A stretch of DNA of 64,000 bases. Source: JAJNBD01 sp964471475 (GTDB lineage: Bacteria > Pseudomonadota > Gammaproteobacteria > CAISUE01). This document shows, piece after piece, positions 17,434-26,267 of the stretch. Location: contig CAYYFQ010000001.1 in assembly GCA_964471475.1 (NCBI GenBank), positions 154,771 to 218,770 on the forward strand, read 5' to 3'. The notes under the pieces are model-generated. The model was given only the letters and a program-made list of their open reading frames with translations, was not told the origin of the DNA and searched no databases. Numbering within the stretch: the stretch's first letter is position 1; each line of letters opens with the position of its first letter. A program made the position numbers and the translations under genes.

Positions 17434-18669
17434 TCAACTAAAAATTTTTAACTCGGGAACCGCGATGACAAATTGACCACCCCAGTCTTTAATAAAAGAC
17501 ATTTGCTCTCTAATTTCATCTTTTAAGTTCCAAGGCAATATTAAAAGATAATCCGGTTTTTCTTCTTTAATTTTATCGGTATGAAAAATAGGAAGGTGCG
17601 TCCCCGGCAAATAATGATCTATCTTATAAGGACTGCGATCGACTGTAAATGGCAATAAATCTTTTGTGACACCACAGTAATTTAATAAGGTATTACCTTT
17701 TGCAGGCGCTCCATAAGCTACTATCCTTTTACCTTCAGCTTTCACTTGCCGCAAAAATTTTAAAAAATCCTCTTTCAGTTTAACAATTTTTGGCTCAAAA
17801 TTTTTATAAGCTTCCACACTACCTAAACCTGCAGAAACCTCTTTTTTTAACAAATCATCAACGCGAGCAGAGATGGGCTTTGAAGCATCACTTTCATGTT
17901 TTACAAAAACACGAAGAGAGCCCCCATGAGAAGTTAATTCTTCCACATCAAAAATGGCCAACTGAAATTTAGTAAATATTTTTAACAAAGTAATGAGCGA
18001 AAAGTAAGAAAAGTGTTCTTGATAAATCGTATCAAATTGATTTTCATTGATTAGACAAAGAAGATGAGGGAACTCCAATGTAATCACGCCCGAAGGAGCC
18101 AATAAGATTTTCAATCCAGCAACAAAGTCATTGATATGAGGCACATGCGCAAACACATTATTTCCAATGATTAAATTAGCCTCAATACCTTCAGCACGTA
18201 AAGCTTCAGCGGTATGTTTACCAAAAAAAACTGTACGCGTAGGAATGCCTTTTTCTTCGGCAACTCTAGCAATATTTACTGCAGGTTCAATGCCCAAAAT
18301 AGGAATATTTTTTTCTTTAAAATATTGCAACAAATAACCATCATTACTGGCGATTTCAACTATCTGCCAATCTTGATTAATTCCAAAACGCTCAATCATC
18401 ATTTGCGTATATTTTTTAGCATGCTGTAGCCAGGTATCCGAAAAAGAAGAAAAATAAAAATAATCGCTAAACATCTTTTCAGGCGTCGCAAATTCAGGCT
18501 GTTGCACTAAAAAACAAGCCGAACAAACACGTACGTGCAAAGGATAAAAATTTTCCGGCTTACCCAAGTCCTCTTTTTTGAGATAACTATTCGCAAGGGG
18601 CGAAAGCCCTAAATCAATAAAAGTTTGATGCAATGGATGATTACAAAACTGGCAGGTATGGATTGTCAT
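17434..18669 (-). CDS. NDP-sugar C-methyltransferase (TylCIII-like, zinc-binding N-terminus)
   Basis: 411 residues in three parts. The N-terminus binds zinc (CQFCNHPL near residue 6, CSACFLVQQPEF near residue 48). A SAM-binding domain follows (IVEIASNDGYLLQYF near residue 105). The C-terminal domain includes RIVAYGAPAKGNTLLNY. This order is characteristic of the family of sugar C-3 methyltransferases that build branched sugars such as mycarose, yersiniose-like sugars and, in Coxiella, virenose. It is 3 bases from the dehydratase gene and 9 from the epimerase gene. Confidence 0.88.
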   Translation of the reverse strand: MTIHTCQFCNHPLHQTFIDLGLSPLANSYLKKEDLGKPENFYPLHVRVCSACFLVQQPEFATPEKMFSDYFYFSSFSDTWLQHAKKYTQMMIERFGINQDWQIVEIASNDGYLLQYFKEKNIPILGIEPAVNIARVAEEKGIPTRTVFFGKHTAEALRAEGIEANLIIGNNVFAHVPHINDFVAGLKILLAPSGVITLEFPHLLCLINENQFDTIYQEHFSYFSLITLLKIFTKFQLAIFDVEELTSHGGSLRVFVKHESDASKPISARVDDLLKKEVSAGLGSVEAYKNFEPKIVKLKEDFLKFLRQVKAEGKRIVAYGAPAKGNTLLNYCGVTKDLLPFTVDRSPYKIDHYLPGTHLPIFHTDKIKEEKPDYLLILPWNLKDEIREQMSFIKDWGGQFVIAVPELKIFS

Positions 18670-18672
18670 GAC

Positions 18673-19746
18673 TTAGTCTACTGAGTGTTCAAATTGTTGA
18701 ATTTGTTGTGTAGTGTATGAAAACATATCCTCTTCGTTCGTGAAAGCACGATACCACTCGACAGTAGCTTTCAAAGAATTCTGAATATTCCATCGAGGTG
18801 ACCAGCCAAGCAACGCACGTGATTTATTGCAATCTAATTTTAATAAAATAGCTTCATGCAAGGTACGTGCCTCCACCGTCTGCCACTTCGCATCATCCCC
18901 CCAAAATTTAGCGCATAAATCAGCGACATCCCCAACACTAATGATATTTTCTTCGCTTGGGCCAAAGTTCCAGGGACCTGCAAAGTTTAATCCCTCTTGA
19001 TACAAACGTTTCGTTAACAGCAAATACCCCGTTAACAAATCCAAGATGTGTTGCCAAGGGCGATAAGCATGCGGGTGTCGCAAAGCCGCAACTTCGTGAT
19101 TGGCAAAAGCACGCATTAAATCAGGCACAAGACGGTTTTTCGCCCAATCTCCCCCCCCAATGACATTGCCTGCACGCACACTGGCCAGCGCAATATTTTT
19201 TTCATTAAAATAAGAACGACGATAAGCTGAAACAACTAATTCCGTACATCCTTTGCTACTGCTATAAGGATCATAGCCGCCCATGGGGTCTGACTCACGA
19301 TATCCCCACAACCATTCTTGGTTTTCATAACATTTATCACTCGTCACAACGACAATAGCTTTAAGGTTGGATAATTTTCTTGCTGCTTCTAAAAGATGCG
19401 CAGTACCCATCACATTCACCGCATAAGTTTCAATGGGATTATCATAGGAATAGCGCACCAAGGGTTGAGCTGCCAAATGCAAAATAATTTCTGGCTGAAC
19501 TTCTTGTAAAGTTTGCGTTAAAAGATCTTGATTCAAAATATCACCAATAGTTGAAGAGATATTATCAGCGATTTTTGTTAATGAAAAAAAATTGGGTTCT
19601 TGCATCGGCGCCAAAGAATAACCGGTAACCGAAGCCCCCAGCAATTTTAACCAGAAGGTAAGCCATCCTCCTTTAAAACCGGTATGGCCCGTAATAAAAA
19701 CTTTTTTTCCATGCCAAAACGAATCACTCATCACCATTGCTTCCAA
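18673..19746 (-). CDS. rfbG: CDP-glucose 4,6-dehydratase
   Basis: 357 residues, extended SDR with GHTGFKGGWLTFWL near residue 20, TSDKCYENQEW and the YDPYSSSK catalytic tyrosine/lysine near residue 155. These are diagnostic for RfbG, which turns CDP-glucose into CDP-4-keto-6-deoxyglucose. The gene start overlaps the end of the cytidylyltransferase gene by 16 bases (an ATG a few codons inside is also possible), the standard rfbF-rfbG order. Confidence 0.92.
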   Translation of the reverse strand: MEAMVMSDSFWHGKKVFITGHTGFKGGWLTFWLKLLGASVTGYSLAPMQEPNFFSLTKIADNISSTIGDILNQDLLTQTLQEVQPEIILHLAAQPLVRYSYDNPIETYAVNVMGTAHLLEAARKLSNLKAIVVVTSDKCYENQEWLWGYRESDPMGGYDPYSSSKGCTELVVSAYRRSYFNEKNIALASVRAGNVIGGGDWAKNRLVPDLMRAFANHEVAALRHPHAYRPWQHILDLLTGYLLLTKRLYQEGLNFAGPWNFGPSEENIISVGDVADLCAKFWGDDAKWQTVEARTLHEAILLKLDCNKSRALLGWSPRWNIQNSLKATVEWYRAFTNEEDMFSYTTQQIQQFEHSVD

Positions 19747-20501
19747 GGGGCATTACCTGCGCGCCACAAATCTTCCAAATATTTTTTATCACGAAGCGTA
19801 TCCATCGGTTGCCAAAATTTTTTATGGAAATAAACGGACATTTGATTATCTAACGCTAATTGTTGCATAGGTTTTTGCTCCCACACAGTAGCATCTCCTT
19901 CAATATAGTCAAACACTTTAGGCGATAACACGAAAAATCCGCCGTTAATCCAAGCTCCATCGCCGTTAGGTTTTTCTTCAAAAGTAATAACACGATTATG
20001 CTCATCGTGTGTAATCGCTCCAAATCGCCCGGGGGGTTGAACGGCAGTCACGGTGGCCAATCGGCCATTTTTTTTATGCGCCGTAATTAAATCCGTTACA
20101 TTGATATCGCTTACACCATCTCCATAAGTAAAACAAAAATCTTCATCAGCGACATAAGGTCGAATACGCTTCAAACGACCTCCCGTCATCGTCTCATCTC
20201 CTGTATCCACCAAGGTAACACGCCAGGGTTCAACAGTTTTGCGCCGAACTTCCATTTGATTTTTTTGCATATCAAAAGTGATATCTGACATATGCAAGGC
20301 GTAATTAGCAAAATATTCTTTGATAATATATCCCTTATACCCTAAACAAATAATAAAATCCGTAACTCCATAGACGGTATAGATCTTCATGATATGCCAC
20401 AAAATTGGGCGCCCACCAATTTCCACCATAGGTTTAGGTCGAAGATCCGTTTCTTCACTCAGTCTGGTACCTAATCCACCCGCTAAAATAACTGCTTTCA
20501 T
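19731..20501 (-). CDS. rfbF: Glucose-1-phosphate cytidylyltransferase
   Basis: 256 residues. The nucleotide-binding loop GGLGTRLSEETDLRPKPM is at residues 8-25, with the YGDGVSDIN metal-binding motif near residue 127 and EQKPMQQLA near the C-terminus. It matches RfbF, which makes CDP-glucose from CTP and glucose-1-phosphate. It is the first gene of the CDP-sugar cassette rfbF, rfbG, C-methyltransferase, epimerase. A promoter should lie within 20502-20640. Confidence 0.93.
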   Translation of the reverse strand: MKAVILAGGLGTRLSEETDLRPKPMVEIGGRPILWHIMKIYTVYGVTDFIICLGYKGYIIKEYFANYALHMSDITFDMQKNQMEVRRKTVEPWRVTLVDTGDETMTGGRLKRIRPYVADEDFCFTYGDGVSDINVTDLITAHKKNGRLATVTAVQPPGRFGAITHDEHNRVITFEEKPNGDGAWINGGFFVLSPKVFDYIEGDATVWEQKPMQQLALDNQMSVYFHKKFWQPMDTLRDKKYLEDLWRAGNAPWKQW

Positions 20502-20696
20502 AGCATTCCGTATAAATTTTTAGATATTTTCCTTGAAAGTACTGGTAAAAGCAATGGGGTGTCCTGGTTTAGTACATATGAAAAAAGACTAAACTAAACT
20601 GGCTGTTTTAACCGTTCAAATCAGCTGAGGCTGCCCATAAGCACTCGCCCCTCGCGCCAACCAAACCACATCAAAAGAAAAGCAGCGCACAAAAGA

Positions 20697-20724
20697 TTAC
20701 AATCCTAATTAAATCACGTATAAT
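20697..20724 (+). promoter_or_regulatory. Predicted sigma70 promoter for the exported glycine-rich protein gene
   Basis: A consensus TATAAT is at 20719-20724, with a weak -35 (TTACAA at 20697-20702) 16 bases upstream. The coding start is 28 bases further on. Confidence 0.5.
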
Positions 20725-20751
20725 GCTTTTCTTAAATTCTTTTAATTGCTT

Positions 20752-22284
20752 ATGTCACGGATGTTTGCGAAACTCAAAATACCTTTACTAAGTTTGCTCT
20801 TAAGCGGCGGGGCACTTGCCAACTTATCCACCTTTGCTGCAGATAATGCAGATATTCAATCTTTACCTATTGCGTATCGACTCACTTATGACCAAGTCAA
20901 AATGCCACAAGGCGCCAGTGATATGGGCTTGGTGGGTATTCACAGTATCGTTGGAACGCCTTCTGGTTTATATGGCGGCTTAGCCGGTTATGGGAGTGTA
21001 CGGGGTTCTCAAGGAGGATTATTAGTTTTAGGGATAGAAGCAGGGTGGGAATATCCTATTTTTGAACATTTAATTTTTGATGCAGGCATGTTTGCAGGAG
21101 GAGCTGGAGGTGCAAGTAGTCCTGTCGGTGGCGGATTGATGCTAGATTCGCATGCAGATCTTATGTATGATTTTGGATATTTTAGCGTAGGCCCACAGTA
21201 CAGTTATATCACCTTTCCCAGCGGAAAAATTCGTTCCGGGCGCGTTGGTTTGATTGCAGAAACCACTTCCTTTTTTGATTTCATTAATCCTGAAAAATAT
21301 GGCCAAATCCTTAATCTCCCAGCAAACTGGATCACGCATAATTATTTTGCTTTTTATGAACAAAATAATTTTCAACGCAGCGGCACTAAAAATGTAAATG
21401 GCGATGTGCAAGATGGCGTTTTTCACTCGGCAGGTTTCGAGCTGGGTCACTATGTGACAGATCGCGTTTATGTGGCCTTCAAAACTTCAGGCGCTTTTTC
21501 AGGTATTCCAAGCGGTTATATGGATGCCTTAGGGGGAGGAGGGTACCGTTTTCCTCTTACTACTCAACTGAGTGCAACAGCTGCCATGTATCTTGGAGTA
21601 GGAGGCGGTGGAAAAGTGGATACAGGGGGTGGACTTCTCCTTCAACCAATAGCAGGTCTGCAATGGGAATTTATTCCACAGTGGGGATTATGGGCAGAAG
21701 GCGGTTACCTTGATGCGCCGAAAGGCCAGCTGCGCGCACCTACTTTAACCCTTAAGTTATATCATAATTTTGATGATCTTCATAAAAAAGGGGAAGCGGG
21801 ATCTCTCTCTGACTACTTCGTCAACAAATGGCGAGTACGAATCATGAATCAAACATATTTCAATCCTAAACGAGCCACCAGTAATTCTAATCAAAATATT
21901 AATTTGATCAATGTTACTTTTGATCAGTTTTTAAATTCTTATTTTTATTTAACGGGCGGAGCTTCAAGCGCTTATGCCGGTCGCGGTCAAACCACTGGAG
22001 GACCTGCCACTGGTTTAGTAGGTGTGGGTGCTCAAACTCCCACTTATTTAAACCACTGGGAGTTTTTTGCAGAAGGCTTGATTGGTGCAAGCGGTGGGGG
22101 TGGCTATGAAACCAATGGAGGTGCAATTGTCGAACCTGTCGCGGGCATTAATTATCGACTCACCCCGAAAACCGCCATACAACTTTCTTTCGGCCATATT
22201 ATGGCATTAAAACAACACAGCACTAATAACAATGCCTTAAATGCTGGGATGCTATTTACATTTGGGGCTCCCGCTAAGGCGTAA
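20752..22284 (+). CDS. Exported glycine-rich protein, probable outer-membrane protein
   Basis: I do not recognise a named family. The product has about 510 residues from the ATG at 20752; a second ATG at 20761 is equally possible. A signal peptide is clear (KIPLLSLLLSGGALANLSTFAA). The mature part alternates aromatic and glycine residues. A pattern of hydrophobic strand, GG-rich turn and strand occurs three times, at about nt 21054-21208, 21543-21710 and 22048-22197. The end is hydrophobic and aromatic (GMLFTFGAP). This suggests beta-strand repeats in the outer membrane. The gene is transcribed away from the polysaccharide operon. Confidence 0.6.
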   Translation: MSRMFAKLKIPLLSLLLSGGALANLSTFAADNADIQSLPIAYRLTYDQVKMPQGASDMGLVGIHSIVGTPSGLYGGLAGYGSVRGSQGGLLVLGIEAGWEYPIFEHLIFDAGMFAGGAGGASSPVGGGLMLDSHADLMYDFGYFSVGPQYSYITFPSGKIRSGRVGLIAETTSFFDFINPEKYGQILNLPANWITHNYFAFYEQNNFQRSGTKNVNGDVQDGVFHSAGFELGHYVTDRVYVAFKTSGAFSGIPSGYMDALGGGGYRFPLTTQLSATAAMYLGVGGGGKVDTGGGLLLQPIAGLQWEFIPQWGLWAEGGYLDAPKGQLRAPTLTLKLYHNFDDLHKKGEAGSLSDYFVNKWRVRIMNQTYFNPKRATSNSNQNINLINVTFDQFLNSYFYLTGGASSAYAGRGQTTGGPATGLVGVGAQTPTYLNHWEFFAEGLIGASGGGGYETNGGAIVEPVAGINYRLTPKTAIQLSFGHIMALKQHSTNNNALNAGMLFTFGAPAKA

Positions 22285-22327
22285 CGCCAGCGCCTCAAAA
22301 GATTAGACCGCTTTTGCGATGGGTATA

Positions 22328-23323
22328 TTACGACGCCTGTTGCCAATCTCGCGAAAAATCCGACTCAAGCATCTTAGCCAATTTTTTATCATTTAACACT
22401 ATACCCAATTCACGATTATCTTCTAAAGAATTTTTAGTAAAATTCGCTGAGCCCAAATAAATTTTCAAGCCATCTGCAATCATCACCTTCGCGTGATTAT
22501 GGAAGCTCTCGGTCCGTTTAAACTGTACGTGGTAACGTTTTAAATAATAGACTACTCTAGGACGCAAATTATCTCCATATAAAATGTGCACCTTAACCCC
22601 ACGTGCGGCTGCTTGCTCGATGGCACGCAATAAGGGCACATCGCTTAAGCCTTCGGCATAGATTTCAAGACGATCATGCGAGTTTTTCACTAAAGCCAAC
22701 AAAGCCATTCGAGTATTTAATGGACTCACCACTAAATGACTCGTATCAATAGATCTCACGATTTGGTTCTGCCAATCTTGAGCAAATATGGCTAACGCAC
22801 CTTTCACATCCAGAGGATCTCGGTCTTCTAAAATAAAATTTCGCTCCGGTTTTGATTTGTAAAAACTGCTTTTGACAAAATTCATCGTCATCACCCAAAG
22901 TTGTGCATGATCAATCACCATGGATTTTTGATGATAAAAATTTAATCCAGATGATAGACTCGGTACAAAATGCCAACTTATTTTACTATCATGCCAGTAA
23001 TCAACAAGCCAAGCATTCACATTTTGCGCCTTGTATGGTGATTTTTCGAGCAACACATGAACCCGCACCCCTCGAGCGGCAGCTTGCTTGAGCGCAACGG
23101 CGATATTTTTGTCGGTAAATAAATACATCACCACATCAATCTCATCGTGCGCGCGCTGGATAGCATTTACCAAAGGCTGTTCGCCAGCTTCCGGCTCTTC
23201 CCATAATTGATAATAAAAAGAATTACCGCCCTGAGCGACTGAAGGAGAAGTGCTAAAATTAACAACAAATAGTCCAAGCGCTACAAAGAATAGAAGTCCA
23301 ACAAAAATAAGGCGTTTATACAT
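22328..23323 (-). CDS. Phospholipase D-family protein with two HKD motifs
   Basis: 331 residues. An N-terminal hydrophobic segment (residues 5-25) suggests a signal peptide or anchor. Two catalytic motifs are present: YHQKSMVID near residue 130 and HNHAKVMIADGLKIYLGSANF near residue 280. The family includes cardiolipin synthases, phospholipases and Nuc-like endonucleases; the short length and exported N-terminus favour a secreted or periplasmic PLD. The ribosome binding site (AAGAGGT) is part of the terminal repeat of the palindromic element at 23325-23468. The start overlaps the stop of the Kdo hydroxylase gene by 8 bases. Confidence 0.85.
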   Translation of the reverse strand: MYKRLIFVGLLFFVALGLFVVNFSTSPSVAQGGNSFYYQLWEEPEAGEQPLVNAIQRAHDEIDVVMYLFTDKNIAVALKQAAARGVRVHVLLEKSPYKAQNVNAWLVDYWHDSKISWHFVPSLSSGLNFYHQKSMVIDHAQLWVMTMNFVKSSFYKSKPERNFILEDRDPLDVKGALAIFAQDWQNQIVRSIDTSHLVVSPLNTRMALLALVKNSHDRLEIYAEGLSDVPLLRAIEQAAARGVKVHILYGDNLRPRVVYYLKRYHVQFKRTESFHNHAKVMIADGLKIYLGSANFTKNSLEDNRELGIVLNDKKLAKMLESDFSRDWQQAS

Positions 23324-24332
23324 TAGACCTCTTTTGAAACTCTACTCCGGTGGAAAATTTGTGCGTCGGTTCCACGCTCGAATCCTCATGTACTGGCGTG
23401 TACACTCCGGTTCTGCGCGCCGATCCTCCTTCAACTTTTCTCTCAGGAGCGAGTTTCGAAGAAGGTCTATTGGTTAAAGGAGTATTGAATTTATTTTCGA
23501 GAATTTTTAACGGGGAGTACGAAGCATCTTGCATAGCATCTACAGGTAAAGAAAATGTTTGCTCTAAACAATATTGACCCGCAAGCGCCGCATGAGAAGT
23601 GCAGTCTGTAAAAACAATCCAAGTACTATTCGCAGGTAATGTTATCTCTTGTTGCGAAACGCTTTTTTGGTAATTAAGATCCGCCTTCATTTTGTCATGT
23701 AATTGCAACATCAATGCATCGTAGTCAGTCGACAAGTTTTTAGTAATACCCATCATTTTTAAAATATATTTTCTTATGCGCCAGGGTCTTTGCAAGGAAG
23801 GCAAAAAACGCCCGGCAAGCTCTGGAAACGCCTCACCTACTTTCCAAATTCGTGGTTGCTGATAGGGGTTAATATTGCTAAACACACGCAATATTCGCGC
23901 TCCTTGAGTGGGGTTGGCAGGAAAAGCATCCACATGCAAACGTGTATCATCTTTGCGATAAGAAGCAGCTTTACGTCCAGAAGCTTCGATTGGCCGAAAG
24001 CTCGTACGCTTAAGGAGCAATGCTGTTTTATACTGAGGAATTATCGTTTCTACACATTGTTGTGCAAAATTTGCATAACGCTCCATCATGGAAGTCAGAT
24101 TTTTTTGCATAGCGAAATCCGCTCGATGTGCTTTTAATTGACGAGTTGCTAAATTAAAACTAATATTTTTACTTTTGCCTTCAGTCCAATGATAATCAAA
24201 TAATTTTTTTTCTTCGTCAGTCAACAAAAAAGCTAACTTAGGTAACAAAATTAAGGAACCTTGCTCGAGCGCACTCACCGCATCGTAAGAGGTGATTTCT
24301 TCTATACTTTTTGCAGTGATAGTATGAATCAT
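23316..24332 (-). CDS. kdoO: Kdo 3-hydroxylase (Fe(II)/2-oxoglutarate dioxygenase)
   Basis: 338 residues. Residues 1-287 match the Kdo hydroxylase family that converts the outer Kdo of lipid A to Ko: SFRPIEASGRKAASYRKDD, an HxD iron site in RLHVDAFPANP (near residue 135), and a distal histidine in TSHAALAGQY. The family normally ends near SPLKILE. Here a further 50 residues follow, encoded by a palindromic repeat (23325-23468); this tail has no similarity to the enzyme. The gene lies between a UbiA prenyltransferase gene (10 bases upstream) and the PLD gene. Confidence 0.82.
   Translation of the reverse strand: MIHTITAKSIEEITSYDAVSALEQGSLILLPKLAFLLTDEEKKLFDYHWTEGKSKNISFNLATRQLKAHRADFAMQKNLTSMMERYANFAQQCVETIIPQYKTALLLKRTSFRPIEASGRKAASYRKDDTRLHVDAFPANPTQGARILRVFSNINPYQQPRIWKVGEAFPELAGRFLPSLQRPWRIRKYILKMMGITKNLSTDYDALMLQLHDKMKADLNYQKSVSQQEITLPANSTWIVFTDCTSHAALAGQYCLEQTFSLPVDAMQDASYSPLKILENKFNTPLTNRPSSKLAPERKVEGGSARRTGVYTPVHEDSSVEPTHKFSTGVEFQKRSNV
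23325..23468. repeat. 144-bp palindromic repeat, family B, inside the 3' end of kdoO
   Basis: The left end reads AGACCTCTTTTGAAACTC and the right end, reversed, reads AGACCTTCTTCGAAACTC (16 of 18 match). The element is in frame and supplies the last 50 codons of kdoO. Its terminal AAGAGGTCT (reverse strand) is also the ribosome binding site of the PLD gene. The style recalls the Rickettsia palindromic elements that sit inside genes, but the sequence is different. Confidence 0.75.
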
Positions 24333-24342
24333 AAATTATTTT

Positions 24343-25233
24343 TCACTTAGGCCAATAAGAATAAAGACAAATTCCCACCCAAAGGATGGCTGTAAAAAGT
24401 AAGAGAGGATCCGTTAACAAAGTATCGGTAGGAGATTCTCCACCTTGCAATCGATCCACTACATAAGCATAGCGAAATAACCCATACAATACTACCGGAA
24501 TGCTTATAATGAGTTGCGGTTTTTGGGACATAACAAATAAACTATAAAAAACTAAAGCACCCGTAGAAGAAAGTTGCGCATAATAATGAATTAATGATGG
24601 GGAATAAAACATTAACACACGGCGTCCCATATGATCCGTATTCATCATTTCTTGCTTACGTTTAATCACAGCAAGATAAAGCGCAAGACATAAAGTCGTC
24701 ACTAACATCCAGTTAGAAATTGGCACAGATAGTACCGCGCCTCCTGCATATACTCTAATCACAAAACCAAATGCAATCACGAAGATATCGATGATAGGTT
24801 GATTTTTCAATACAAATGTATATAAAACATTAAGGGCGATGTAAATTAATACAGGAAAAATAATAAGCGGTAGCCAATAAAAACCAACGCCTAATAAAAT
24901 ACACAAAAAAATGGCAGTAATACTCGCTTGAGTTTTGCTCAGCATACCTGCTGCTAAAGGTCTTGTTTTTGCTTTGATGGGATGATGACGGTCTGCTTCT
25001 TCATCGTGGATATCGTTGATCACATAAATAAAAGAAGCGGCCAAACAAAATATCCACGTAGCAAGGAAAGCTCGATAAACAAAATGAGGATAAAAAAATG
25101 TCCCCGAAAAAATTAATGGGGCTAAGACAAAGCTATTTTTAATCCATTGCCTGGGACGAAGTAAATGAAAAATAGCTAAAATGTAGTGGGAGATGGGGCG
25201 TTTGGAGACTTGCAAATGGATATCATGAGCCAT
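24343..25233 (-). CDS. UbiA-family prenyltransferase, decaprenyl-phosphate phosphoribosyltransferase-like
   Basis: 296 residues with eight to nine membrane segments. The first aspartate-rich motif NDIHDEEADRHHP is near residue 72, followed by KTRPLAAG. LRPRQWIKN near residue 25 and the short second loop resemble 5-phosphoribosyl-1-pyrophosphate:polyprenyl-phosphate transferases more than UbiA quinone enzymes. In mycobacteria that reaction feeds arabinan synthesis; in gammaproteobacteria its product is less clear. It is upstream of the Kdo hydroxylase gene in the same direction, so a cell-envelope role is likely. Confidence 0.72.
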   Translation of the reverse strand: MAHDIHLQVSKRPISHYILAIFHLLRPRQWIKNSFVLAPLIFSGTFFYPHFVYRAFLATWIFCLAASFIYVINDIHDEEADRHHPIKAKTRPLAAGMLSKTQASITAIFLCILLGVGFYWLPLIIFPVLIYIALNVLYTFVLKNQPIIDIFVIAFGFVIRVYAGGAVLSVPISNWMLVTTLCLALYLAVIKRKQEMMNTDHMGRRVLMFYSPSLIHYYAQLSSTGALVFYSLFVMSQKPQLIISIPVVLYGLFRYAYVVDRLQGGESPTDTLLTDPLLLFTAILWVGICLYSYWPK

Positions 25234-25246
25234 ATGTCAAACCTAC

Positions 25247-25335
25247 GTGTACACGACAAAAATAAGAATCGAGGTTAAACGGATCCTATCGTGCCACCCG
25301 TTTTGCAATTATCGTATTTTGTCATGTACGAAAAT
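25247..25335. repeat. Imperfect palindromic repeat, family F
   Basis: The left end CGTGTACACGACAAAAATA pairs with the right end TATTTTGTCATGTACG, with AAACGG/CCGTTT inside. The left arm (25249-25282) matches 2559-2592 in opposite orientation. It lies in the short gap between the prenyltransferase and rpsI genes and could act as a hairpin in the rpsI transcript. Confidence 0.6.
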
Positions 25336-25346
25336 GTCAACACGCT

Positions 25347-25808
25347 TTAACGTTTGGAGAACTGTACGCCTTTGCGCGCTCCATGTAAACCAACTTTTTT
25401 ACGCTCAACTTGACGTGAGTCACGTGTTACATAACCTGCCACACGCAAACGTTTACGGAAAGAATTTTCATTAGCAGCTTCTTCACCGGGAATCACTGTC
25501 GTTCCAGCTTCATCATACTCAATTAACGCACGAGTAATACCCAAACGAATGGCGCCTGCTTGCCCAGTATGACCACCGCCTTCTACTGTAATATAAAAAT
25601 CAAATTGATCTTTGACGCCGAGCAAATCGATCGGTTGCATCGTAATAATGCGATGCGTTTTGCGACCAAAATATTCATTCAACGAACGACCATTAATGGT
25701 CATGGTGCCTGTACCTTTTTTCATAAAAACGCGTGCGATGGAAGATTTGCGACGCCCTGTGCCATAATTTTGTTTTATAGCGGCCTTCTTGGTTTTTGGT
25801 GTAGCCAT
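25347..25808 (-). CDS. rpsI: 30S ribosomal protein S9
   Basis: 153 residues. YGTGRRKSSIARVF near residue 15, GRSLNEYFGR, ITVEGGGHTGQAGAIRLGITRAL and the C-terminal RQVERKKVGLHGARKGVQFSKR are invariant S9 features. It is longer than the usual 130 residues: about 12 extra at the N-terminus and about ten between EYDEAG and the RKRLRVAGYVTRD segment. It forms the standard rplM-rpsI pair with 3 bases between. Confidence 0.97.
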   Translation of the reverse strand: MATPKTKKAAIKQNYGTGRRKSSIARVFMKKGTGTMTINGRSLNEYFGRKTHRIITMQPIDLLGVKDQFDFYITVEGGGHTGQAGAIRLGITRALIEYDEAGTTVIPGEEAANENSFRKRLRVAGYVTRDSRQVERKKVGLHGARKGVQFSKR

Positions 25809-25811
25809 AAA

Positions 25812-26267
25812 TTAATTCTCTGTGATATCCAATACAATGGGTTGTTGTGCCGTATGAGGATGCGCAGCACCCGCATAAACTTTAAGCTTACGATACATTT
25901 CACGCGCTAAAGGACCTTTAGGAAGCATTCCCTTAACAGCAAATTCAATAACTCGCTCAGGAGCTTTTTGAATTAATTTTTCAAACGTAATTGCTTTAAC
26001 ACCGCCAGGAAAACCTGTATAGCTATAGTAAGTTTTATCTTTAGCTTTATTGCCGGTTACGCGAACTTTCGAAGCGTTAATGACAACAACAAAATCTCCG
26101 GTATCTACATGAGATGTATAAATAGCTTTATGTTTACCTCGAAGACGTCGGGCAACTTCAGTAGCAAGATGACCAAGCGTTTTATTAGTAGCGTCGATCA
26201 AAAACCAATCGCGCTTGACTTCAGATGCTTTAGCGCTCTGAGTCATATGTGATAATGTGGCAGTCAT
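25812..26267 (-). CDS. rplM: 50S ribosomal protein L13
   Basis: 151 residues. RDWFLIDATNKTLGHLATEVARRLRGKHK, DTGDFVVVINASKVRVTGNK and GMLPKGPLAREMYRKLKVYAG identify L13. The ATG at 26267 has a GAGGA just upstream; another ATG at 26246 is possible. It is the first gene of the rplM-rpsI operon. Confidence 0.97.
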   Translation of the reverse strand: MTATLSHMTQSAKASEVKRDWFLIDATNKTLGHLATEVARRLRGKHKAIYTSHVDTGDFVVVINASKVRVTGNKAKDKTYYSYTGFPGGVKAITFEKLIQKAPERVIEFAVKGMLPKGPLAREMYRKLKVYAGAAHPHTAQQPIVLDITEN

